Shown: in pieces, positions 1 to 5,393 of the stretch
How the letters are laid out: each line of letters begins with the position of its first letter
Numbering within the stretch: position 1 is the stretch's first letter
NCBI GenBank assembly: GCA_002432095.1
Contig: DJFQ01000025.1
Coordinates: 37,001 to 42,887, forward strand
Length of the DNA: 5,887 nt
Source: Marinagarivorans sp. UBA5868
GTDB taxonomy: Bacteria > Pseudomonadota > Gammaproteobacteria > Pseudomonadales > Cellvibrionaceae
Direction of reading: 5' to 3'
The notes under the pieces: generated by a model
What the model was told of the DNA's origin: nothing
The model's input: only the letters and a program-made list of their open reading frames with translations
Database searches by the model: none
Position numbers and translations under genes: made by a program

Positions 1-1310
1 CTGCAGCTTCGCAGTCATCCACGATGGACCTTGTTGTACCCGATATCGGCGGCGCTGACAGTGTGGACGTTATTGAGGTCTGTGTGAAAGTAGGCGCAGA
101 AATTAAAGAGGGCGACTCACTAATTGTTCTGGAAAGCGATAAAGCCTCTATGGAAGTACCCGCTCCAGCATCCGGCAAGGTGATCGAGCTGGTTATTAAA
201 GAGGGTGATAAGGTTTCCATGGGTACCGCGATCGGTCGCTTGCAGGTGGCTGGCTCTGCATCAGTGCCCGCAGAGACTAAGACGTCTGCGGAGACTAAGG
301 CGCCAGCACCACAACAAGCGTCGTCTGCGCCAACCCCGGCTAAGAATTCGTCGGCCCCTACGCCTGCGGTGGAGCCCTCTGCATCAACAAAATCAAATGC
401 CTCCGTTTATGCCGGACCCGCGGTGCGCAAGCTCGCGCGTCAGCTGGGCGTGGATTTGGCTGAAGTCAAAGCCAGTGGGCCGCGCAGCCGTATTACCAAA
501 GACGATGTTCGCAACCTTGTTAAATCTGTGATGGAAAATCGAGGCAAAGGTGTAGCCACTGCCACTTCGGGCAGCGGTATACCAGCCATGCCGACGATTG
601 ATTTTTCCCAGTTCGGCCAGATCGAAATGGTGAAAATGAGCAAAATCAAAAAAGTTACCGCCTTCAATATGACGCGTAACTGGTTGAATATTCCTGCGGT
701 CACTCAGTTTGACGATGTGGACATTACGGAAATGGAAAACTTCCGCAAAGCCATGAAAGAGGAGGCAGATAAAGCTGGCGTAAAGCTTACGCCCGTGCCA
801 TTCCTGCTCAAAGCCTGTGCCGCCGCGTTGAAGGCTGAGCCCTCTTTTAATGTATCTTTGCATGCCGACGGTGAGCAGATCGTGCAGAAAAAATACATCC
901 ATATAGGCATGGCAGTGGATACACCAAATGGCTTGGTAGTACCGGTTATTCGTGATGTGGATAAAAAAGGCTTGTTTGAGCTGGCGGCCGAAGCCACTGC
1001 TCTGGCGAAGAAAGCTCGAGAAGGGAAATTGTTGCCAAAAGAAATGCAGGGTGGCTGTTTCACTATTTCGAGTTTGGGCGCAATCGGCGGCACTGGTTTT
1101 ACCCCGATCGTCAATGCGCCGGAAGTGGGAATTCTCGGTGTGTCACGAGCGGACACCAAGCCAGTCTGGGATGGCAAAGCGTTCGTGCCACGTTTGATGT
1201 TGCCGTTGTGTCTGTCGTACGACCATCGGGCCATTAACGGGGGTGACGCCGGCCGCTTCCTAACTTATCTCGGCAGCCTTTTGGCTGATGTGCGTCGACT
1301 CTTGCTTTGA
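1..1310 (+). CDS. aceF: Pyruvate dehydrogenase E2, dihydrolipoamide acetyltransferase (5' partial)
   Basis: E2 core of the pyruvate dehydrogenase complex: it moves the acetyl group from lipoyl-lysine to CoA in the cytoplasm. The reading frame is open back to the window edge (from base 3) and enters in an Ala/Ser/Gln-rich linker, so the ATG at 24 is internal and not the real start; upstream sequence should hold at least one more lipoyl domain. Counting from that Met: lipoyl domain 1-75 with the lipoylated lysine K40 in ESDKASMEVP; Ala/Pro/Ser/Thr linker about 76-127; E1/E3-binding domain about 128-165 (YAGPAVRKLAR, then ASGPRSRITKDDV); acyltransferase domain about 190-428, with the catalytic histidine H401 in SYDHRAING. 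Asn405 stands where E. coli AceF has Asp; from memory pseudomonad AceF also has Asn there. The protein ends in ADVRRLLL, like pseudomonad AceF. The 2-oxoglutarate and branched-chain E2s are less likely because the lipoyl VPDIG/VIEV signature and the C-terminus are AceF-like. aceE is expected upstream. Confidence 0.95.
   Translation, partial: AASQSSTMDLVVPDIGGADSVDVIEVCVKVGAEIKEGDSLIVLESDKASMEVPAPASGKVIELVIKEGDKVSMGTAIGRLQVAGSASVPAETKTSAETKAPAPQQASSAPTPAKNSSAPTPAVEPSASTKSNASVYAGPAVRKLARQLGVDLAEVKASGPRSRITKDDVRNLVKSVMENRGKGVATATSGSGIPAMPTIDFSQFGQIEMVKMSKIKKVTAFNMTRNWLNIPAVTQFDDVDITEMENFRKAMKEEADKAGVKLTPVPFLLKACAAALKAEPSFNVSLHADGEQIVQKKYIHIGMAVDTPNGLVVPVIRDVDKKGLFELAAEATALAKKAREGKLLPKEMQGGCFTISSLGAIGGTGFTPIVNAPEVGILGVSRADTKPVWDGKAFVPRLMLPLCLSYDHRAINGGDAGRFLTYLGSLLADVRRLLL
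270..368 (+). repeat. Degenerate peptide repeats in the AceF interdomain linker
   Basis: The flexible linker between the last lipoyl domain and the E1/E3-binding domain contains two short tandem-type repeats. AETK occurs twice, the two copies six residues apart. SSAPTPA occurs twice, coded at 321-341 and 348-368. The two SSAPTPA copies differ at several synonymous third positions, so they are either old duplications or products of selection on composition. Such Ala/Pro linkers in E2 proteins act as swinging arms for the lipoyl domain. Confidence 0.6.
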
Positions 1311-1332
1311 TTTGAGTAGCCTTACGGTGCTT

Positions 1333-1362
1333 AAAAAGCCGACATTTATGTCGGCTTTTTTT
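1333..1362. terminator. Bidirectional rho-independent terminator between aceF and galE
   Basis: A perfect 7-bp GC-rich stem, GCCGACA (1338-1344) with TGTCGGC (1349-1355), closes a TTTA loop. It is flanked by five A on the left (1333-1337) and seven T on the right (1356-1362). The A tract reads as a T tract on the minus strand, so the hairpin can end both convergent genes: aceF stops 22 bp before it, and galE ends just to its right at 1371. Confidence 0.93.
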
Positions 1363-1370
1363 GTTCTGGT

Positions 1371-2390
1371 TTAGCTCTTGTAACCATTAGGGTTTTGTTT
1401 TTGCCAGTTCCAGGTGTCACGGATCATAGTGTCGAGATCGCGTTCACAGCGCCAGCCAAGCTCTTTTTCCGCTTTGGTGGGATCGGCGTAGCAGGTGGCA
1501 ATATCCCCCGGTCTGCGAGGTACTATGCGGTAGGGAATGGGTTGGCCCGAAACGGAGCGGAATTTTTCGATGATTTCCAGAACCGATATACCGCGACCTG
1601 TGCCGAGATTAAAAACATGCAAGCCCGCAGCTGAACGCTGTTGATGCTCGAGGGCGCGAATATGGCCGGCGGCGAGGTCCATCACGTGAATGTAGTCGCG
1701 GACTCCTGTGCCGTCGGGCGTGTCATAGTCATCTCCGAAGACATTGACTTGTTGAAGTCTCCCGCTCGCAACTTGAGCGATGTAAGGCAGCAAATTGTTG
1801 GGGGTGTCGTTAGGGTCTTCTCCAATCTGTCCTGACGGATGGGCTCCGATAGGGTTGAAGTAGCGGAGCAGCGTGATGTTCCAAAAATCTGGCTGCGACT
1901 GGTGAAGATCTCGCAGGATCTCTTCCACCATCAATTTGCTGCGGCCGTAAGGATTGGTTGCGGATGTTTGGCTGGATTCGGCGATTGGCACCTTCGCTGG
2001 ATCACCGTAAACGGTGGCGGAAGAGCTGAACACCAAATGAGGGCAGTGGTGTTCGGCCATGATTTCGCATAATCCCAGTGTGCCGGCAACGTTGGTGTGG
2101 TAATAGGCGAGGGGAATGCGAGTGGACTCACCGACAGCTTTAAGTCCGGCAAAATGAATAACTGCGTCGATTTGATTTTGCTGAAATACGGACTTTAATG
2201 TCGTTCGGCAATTAATGTCGCCGCGGACAAGCGTAACGTTTTTGCCGCTCAGATGTTTTACTCGATCAATGGCTTCTTCATGGCTGTTGTGAAAATTATC
2301 CAGAATCACTACCTCGTAACCTGCTTCCAGCAGTTGTAAGGTTGTGTGAGAGCCGATGTAGCCCGCACCTCCGGTTACCAATATAGCCAT
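1371..2390 (-). CDS. galE: UDP-glucose 4-epimerase
   Basis: Interconverts UDP-glucose and UDP-galactose in the cytoplasm with tightly bound NAD; it feeds the Leloir pathway and the synthesis of polysaccharide precursors. It is an extended short-chain dehydrogenase of 339 residues (E. coli GalE has 338). Visible motifs: NAD-binding TGGAGYIGSH with G7, G10 and G13; D31 at the end of the second strand; HFAGLKAVGES at 79-89; catalytic Ser in FSSSATVYG (about S123); YxxxK as Y148/K152; LRYFNP; GTGVRDYIHVMDLA; and RRPGD at 292-296. Cys300 falls where E. coli has Tyr299, a residue that limits pocket size, so activity on UDP-GlcNAc/UDP-GalNAc is possible (inference). The ATG at 2390 is preceded by an AGGT Shine-Dalgarno element about 9 bases upstream. 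It is transcribed leftward toward the shared terminator, and a strong terminator upstream isolates it from the tRNA genes, so it is probably monocistronic. Confidence 0.95.
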   Translation of the reverse strand: MAILVTGGAGYIGSHTTLQLLEAGYEVVILDNFHNSHEEAIDRVKHLSGKNVTLVRGDINCRTTLKSVFQQNQIDAVIHFAGLKAVGESTRIPLAYYHTNVAGTLGLCEIMAEHHCPHLVFSSSATVYGDPAKVPIAESSQTSATNPYGRSKLMVEEILRDLHQSQPDFWNITLLRYFNPIGAHPSGQIGEDPNDTPNNLLPYIAQVASGRLQQVNVFGDDYDTPDGTGVRDYIHVMDLAAGHIRALEHQQRSAAGLHVFNLGTGRGISVLEIIEKFRSVSGQPIPYRIVPRRPGDIATCYADPTKAEKELGWRCERDLDTMIRDTWNWQKQNPNGYKS

Positions 2391-2396
2391 TGTGAG

Positions 2397-2402
2397 TTAC
2401 CT
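2397..2402 (-). promoter_or_regulatory. Ribosome binding site of galE
   Basis: On the minus strand AGGTAA lies just upstream of the galE ATG, with nine bases between AGG and the start codon. Together with the immediate TGGAGYIGSH-type N-terminus, this supports the start at 2390. Confidence 0.6.
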
Positions 2403-2514
2403 GATAATTTGTGGAGAGGCAGCAGTCTAATAAAACTCCGTGACTAGGCCAATTGCGAAGATTTTTGTGTTGGTGAGGACTCGAAATTGATCATCGATTC
2501 GATGTGCCGAAAAT
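2403..2514 (-). promoter_or_regulatory. galE upstream region, promoter expected but not clearly resolved
   Basis: This non-coding stretch lies between the tRNA terminator and galE, so the galE promoter should be here. Reading the minus strand, the best AT-rich -10 candidate is TTTTATTAG (about 2424-2432). TTCGCA or TTGGCC lies upstream of it, but spacing and match are poor. An 11-bp palindrome, ATCGATTCGAT (2493-2503), sits near the distal end. I see no coding sequence. Confidence 0.3.
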
Positions 2515-2549
2515 AAAAAAGCCCTGATCTTTCAATCAGGGCTTTTTTT
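2515..2549 (-). terminator. Rho-independent terminator downstream of tRNA-Asn
   Basis: A perfect 8-bp stem, GCCCTGAT (2521-2528) with ATCAGGGC (2535-2542), has a 6-base loop. On the minus strand it is followed by TTTTTTATTT, and it starts 4 bases after the tRNA-Asn CCA end. The opposite flank also has seven T, so it could work in both directions, but no plus-strand gene runs into it. It ends the tRNA transcription and insulates galE. Confidence 0.93.
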
Positions 2550-2552
2550 GTT

Positions 2553-2628
2553 TGGCTCCGCCTGCTGGGCTCGAACCAGCGACCCAATGATTAACAGTCA
2601 TTTGCTCTACCGACTGAGCTAAGGCGGA
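2553..2628 (-). tRNA. tRNA-Asn, anticodon GTT
   Basis: A complete 76-base tRNA with encoded CCA. On the minus strand the 5' end TCCGCCT pairs with AGGCGGA to form a perfect 7-bp acceptor stem, with discriminator G. The D arm is AGCTCAGTCGGTAGAGC. The anticodon loop CTGTTAA gives GTT (complement of 2593-2595). The T arm carries GGTTCGAGCC. It reads the Asn codons AAC and AAT. It has its own promoter upstream and a terminator 4 bases downstream. Confidence 0.97.
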
Positions 2629-2635
2629 AGGGTCT

Positions 2636-2648
2636 GAGGAATTTCCTC
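2636..2648. repeat. Small palindrome in the tRNA-Asn leader
   Basis: GAGGAA and TTCCTC flank a single T, making a perfect 13-bp palindrome within the predicted 5' leader of pre-tRNA-Asn. Its right part, GAATTTCCTC, recurs at 2857-2866 inside the tRNA-Val promoter spacer. It may be a protein site, a leader structure or chance. Confidence 0.4.
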
Positions 2649-2650
2649 TA

Positions 2651-2687
2651 GGGCGCGTATACTAGTGCCCTGTTTTTTCTCTGTCAA
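2651..2687 (-). promoter_or_regulatory. Sigma70-type promoter of tRNA-Asn with GC-rich discriminator
   Basis: On the minus strand the consensus -35 box TTGACA (2682-2687) is separated by exactly 17 bp from TAGTAT (2659-2664). This is followed by ACGCGCCC, a GC-rich discriminator of the kind linked to stringent control of stable-RNA promoters. Transcription would start near 2651, giving a leader of about 23 bases before the mature tRNA 5' end. Confidence 0.85.
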
Positions 2688-2704
2688 CCTTTTATGCTTT
2701 TAAC

Positions 2705-2744
2705 TGATTGATTTTAAACGCATTTGGAGGTCAAAAATCAATCA
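2705..2744. repeat. 11-bp inverted repeat between the two tRNA genes
   Basis: TGATTGATTTT (2705-2715) and its exact reverse complement AAAATCAATCA (2734-2744) flank an 18-base spacer. The arms are AT-rich and no T tract follows on either strand, so this is not a classic terminator for tRNA-Val. It sits 17 bp upstream of the tRNA-Asn -35 box and 7 bp after the tRNA-Val CCA end. It could act in tRNA-Val 3' processing, as a weak stop, or as a binding site. Confidence 0.5.
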
Positions 2745-2751
2745 TTAAAGC

Positions 2752-2828
2752 TGGTAGGACCGAGCGGACTCGAACCGCTGACCCCCACCATGTCAAGGTG
2801 GTGCTCTAACCAACTGAGCTACGGTCCT
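2752..2828 (-). tRNA. tRNA-Val, anticodon GAC
   Basis: A complete 77-base tRNA with encoded CCA. On the minus strand the 5' end AGGACCG pairs with CGGTCCT in a perfect 7-bp acceptor stem, with discriminator A. The D arm is AGCTCAGTTGGTTAGAGC. The anticodon stem CCACC/GGTGG encloses TTGACAT, so the anticodon is GAC (complement of 2792-2794). The body closely matches E. coli tRNA-Val(GAC) as recalled, including the GGGGGTC variable region. It reads the Val codons GTC and GTT. Confidence 0.96.
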
Positions 2829-2836
2829 GTGCAGAG

Positions 2837-2872
2837 GTCGCGTATTCTAGCGATCCGAATTTCCTCAGGCAA
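2837..2872 (-). promoter_or_regulatory. Sigma70-type promoter of tRNA-Val
   Basis: On the minus strand TTGCCT (2867-2872) lies exactly 17 bp from TAGAAT (2844-2849), followed by ACGCGACC. This is the same layout as the tRNA-Asn promoter (TTG-box, 17 bp, TAGNAT, ACGCG), including the GC-rich discriminator. The -35 box starts only 15 bp beyond the stop codon of the polysaccharide export gene. Confidence 0.78.
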
Positions 2873-2887
2873 CCTCTTTTTTGCAAA

Positions 2888-5362
2888 TTAAAAAGACTTA
2901 AGTGCTGCAGCTCCCAGTGCCGCCTGATAGATGATTTGAGTGGCTCGTGACCAGACCGTTAGTTTGTCGACACGATCTGTTTCCAGTGGCACCACGATGG
3001 TATCTCCCGGCTGAATACTTTCCCGATCCGCGCGGAACCAGGCTGAAGATTCCGGTTGAATGACACTGCCGTTAGCTTTAACGATATAAACCCGCTGCTC
3101 GTCCGCATTTTTCTTGTATCCGCCGGAGCGCTCGATATAGCTGATTGCATCCAGAGTCTGATCGTAGAAATGAGATGTGGGGTACTGAACTTCGCCAACC
3201 ACGGTAACAGATGGCTTGTAGCGCGGTATGGTGAGAGTGTCGCCGCTTTCGAGTTGGAAATCATGATACTGCGGCGTTTTGAGGATAGCCGGAAGGTCAA
3301 TGACCATTCGTCCCAGAGGTTTGATGGTATTGAGATTCTTCATCAGCTGTTCTGCTTCTTCTAGGCTTACCTGCTCCTGCCCCGTTTGAGCGCCAGCGGC
3401 GCTGCTGGCGGCAATTTCGCCCTGCAGTTTATCTTTGAGTTCTGTAAGCCTCTGTTGCTCGAGTTCCCGCAATTCTAATCGGGAAAAAACCGCGCCTGTT
3501 GCATAAGCGTGGGGCGTTAAGCCGCCCGCCCTCGTTAACACATCCACCAGGGTTTCGCCGGGCAAAATCGTATAGGTTCCCGGGAACATAACCTCGCCTA
3601 CCAGCTCCACTGTTTCCTTTTGTTTCCATAAAGGAATTTGTTTTACCTGGAGTGTATCGCCCGGTTCTAATTCGACTGGAGCCGCGGACAGGTTCACTTC
3701 GATGTGCACGACAAGGCGCTGTCGCTGTTCATCAATTCCATAGCGAGTAATTTCCCCGTTGCTATCCAGGGCGCTTTCAGTCAGGCCGCCCGCAAGCTGA
3801 ATCAATTGTTGCGAGGTCATATTCTCTGCTAGTGGATATACACCGGGAAAACGCACGCTGCCGCTGATGGAAACCACTTTTTTGCGCTCGTTAAATCGAG
3901 CCTGAGCCTCAAGCTGTTTCACGACGTCGGCAAGTTGTTGATCACGCTTGTCGTCATAATTAAAAATCTGGACGACATCAAAACCTTGCAACTGTGGATC
4001 CTTGTCTGAACCGGGTGCTTGCCAAGCCTCTGTCGGCGAAAACAGCATCACTTCCACGCGCCGTGTCTCCACGCTGAAACGCTGAATCAGGGCAACCTGA
4101 ATGTCGGGATTGGGCAACAACTCCCGGGGTGTCGGAATGAGATCGGTGAACCGGAGATTAGGTCCCCAAGAGCGCGGTCCTGGGCGTTTCACATGACCAG
4201 CAAGAATGACCTGGTTATTAATGAAATCAAGTTTAGCGGCGATGGAAAGCAGGTCCCCATCGTGCAACTCGTAGCGTTTTCCATCGGTCGTCGACAAGTC
4301 GATATTGATCAACGTCCGCTCGCCAAAATTGTCGTGACGAACAAGATAGGAAATGGGCAAATACGCATTGTTGGTAAGTCCACCAGAAAGGTTTATAAGC
4401 GTGTTGATCGTGGCATCACCTTGAATTTCATAAGTGGCAGGGCGTTTGACTTGCCCTGTAATGCCGACGGTTTTACCAAGCGGTGGGACAAAAATCACAT
4501 CACCTGGTAGCAGGCGTGCATCGTTGGACGTATCACCATTCAGAAGTAGGCTGTAAAGATCCAGAGTCGTGACAAGCTCACCTCTACGCTTCAACTGAAT
4601 ATTACGCAGGCTGCCCACATCGGTAATTCCGCCACTGGCGAACAGCGCATTAGTCATGGTTGCCAGCGATCCGACAGTAAAAGAACCCGGTCTTTTGACC
4701 TCGCCGAGTACAAATACTCTAATTGTGCGCAGAGCTCCCATGGTTACGGAGGCTTTTACACCGATCATTTGTTCGCTAACAATTTGCTCGATGACTTTTT
4801 GCGCTTGAGAAAATGTGAGTCCAGCAAGTGTTACTGGCCCTATTTGGGGAAACTGGACTTGCCCCTCACGATTTAATACCAGAGAGTGGGCGAGATTTTC
4901 TTTACCGTAGAGTTGAATCACCAGTGTATCGCCCGGACCCATAACATAATTCGCCGGGACGGGTATATCGGTGGCCGGGCGAAATGCATCCAAGTTGTTT
5001 TGAAAAAGATCGCGGCCGAACAGCGGCAATTTTGCCGGCCCGGTCCGGTCATCATCTACCTTCTCCTCGGATTTGGTTTCGTCATCGCCAGTTTCATTTT
5101 TTTGTTGCGTCGATTTCGAGTCGGATGTATCTCCGCCGTCACTCAGTACCGGTTGTTTGCTGTCCTGGTGGGAGCTCATTAAAGCGTTTATATCTATTCC
5201 GGCAGCCTCTGCCATTTGTTGCTGTTGTGCGGGCGACATGCTTTTAAACTGCTGAATTTGTTCCGCAGTTGGGGTAAATCCTTGTGCTTGGGCGTAGGCT
5301 TGCAAACTCATCACAGTGACGGCGAAGAGCAGTCGTATCGTCCGGTTCATAGGGGTTCTCAT
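2888..5362 (-). CDS. Wza-like outer-membrane polysaccharide export protein with six SLBB-type modules
   Basis: Probable outer-membrane channel for capsule or exopolysaccharide export, facing the periplasm. The 824-residue product starts with a signal peptide (basic NRTIR, hydrophobic LLFAVTVMSL, cleavage near AYA or AQA, about residues 24-26) with no lipobox Cys, unlike E. coli Wza. A Gln-rich helical segment (31-62) and an Asp/Ser/Lys-rich disordered linker (63-112) follow. The polysaccharide export domain begins at about 133 (YVMGPGDTLVIQLYG at 139-153). Then come six repeats with a GxVxxP-type signature, at about 216, 299, 385, 497, 585 and 719, most closing with a PGD-type strand (LLPGDVIFVPP, LEPGDTLQV, IQPGDTIVVP). 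Residues 629-680, inside the fifth, look like an inserted coiled coil. The C-terminus WSRATQIIYQAALGAAALKSF resembles the membrane helix of Wza. The start is uncertain: no Shine-Dalgarno precedes the first ATG, whereas the ATG at 5350 has GAGA 7 bases upstream and gives a cleaner signal peptide (820 residues). It is downstream of the Wzi-like gene by 31 bp. The family call is firm; the exported polymer is unknown. Confidence 0.9.
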   Translation of the reverse strand: MRTPMNRTIRLLFAVTVMSLQAYAQAQGFTPTAEQIQQFKSMSPAQQQQMAEAAGIDINALMSSHQDSKQPVLSDGGDTSDSKSTQQKNETGDDETKSEEKVDDDRTGPAKLPLFGRDLFQNNLDAFRPATDIPVPANYVMGPGDTLVIQLYGKENLAHSLVLNREGQVQFPQIGPVTLAGLTFSQAQKVIEQIVSEQMIGVKASVTMGALRTIRVFVLGEVKRPGSFTVGSLATMTNALFASGGITDVGSLRNIQLKRRGELVTTLDLYSLLLNGDTSNDARLLPGDVIFVPPLGKTVGITGQVKRPATYEIQGDATINTLINLSGGLTNNAYLPISYLVRHDNFGERTLINIDLSTTDGKRYELHDGDLLSIAAKLDFINNQVILAGHVKRPGPRSWGPNLRFTDLIPTPRELLPNPDIQVALIQRFSVETRRVEVMLFSPTEAWQAPGSDKDPQLQGFDVVQIFNYDDKRDQQLADVVKQLEAQARFNERKKVVSISGSVRFPGVYPLAENMTSQQLIQLAGGLTESALDSNGEITRYGIDEQRQRLVVHIEVNLSAAPVELEPGDTLQVKQIPLWKQKETVELVGEVMFPGTYTILPGETLVDVLTRAGGLTPHAYATGAVFSRLELRELEQQRLTELKDKLQGEIAASSAAGAQTGQEQVSLEEAEQLMKNLNTIKPLGRMVIDLPAILKTPQYHDFQLESGDTLTIPRYKPSVTVVGEVQYPTSHFYDQTLDAISYIERSGGYKKNADEQRVYIVKANGSVIQPESSAWFRADRESIQPGDTIVVPLETDRVDKLTVWSRATQIIYQAALGAAALKSF
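5358..5360 (-). promoter_or_regulatory. Weak ribosome binding site favouring the inner start of the export gene
   Basis: On the minus strand GAG (in ATGAGAACCCCT) lies 7 bases before the ATG at 5350. The upstream ATG at 5362 is preceded only by the AT-rich CATTTATTTTT, with no Shine-Dalgarno-like bases. The inner start would remove the four residues MRTP. Confidence 0.4.
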
Positions 5363-5393
5363 AAAAATAAATGCGTTTACCAGAGGTTTTTCG

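Noticed and set aside
393..1234. Minus-strand and alternate-frame open frames within aceF (up to 176 codons)
   Set aside because: They lie opposite a fully conserved AceF frame and their translations show no recognisable domain; they are shadows.
1395..2152. Plus-strand and alternate-frame open frames across galE
   Set aside because: They overlap the complete, motif-supported galE and have no family features.
2471..2485. A short stretch (TGGT, then GGACTCGAA) resembling the 3' part of the tRNA-Val gene, a possible tRNA remnant or attachment-site copy
   Set aside because: Only a 9-bp exact match plus four bases, with the rest of the tRNA missing and no integrase or direct repeat nearby. Chance similarity is more likely.
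2493..2503. Palindrome ATCGATTCGAT upstream of galE as an operator
   Set aside because: Short and not placed over a recognisable promoter. It is mentioned under the upstream region but is insufficient to call a regulator site.
2552..2828. tRNA genes as integration sites for a genomic island
   Set aside because: tRNAs are common integration targets, but there is no integrase gene, duplicated tRNA 3' end or composition break in the window. Both tRNAs are intact.
4019..4510. A 163-codon plus-strand open frame within the export gene, and smaller ones nearby (3056-3364, 4886-5506)
   Set aside because: All are antisense to the conserved SLBB coding frame or the Wzi-like frame, with no good ribosome site or domain signature.
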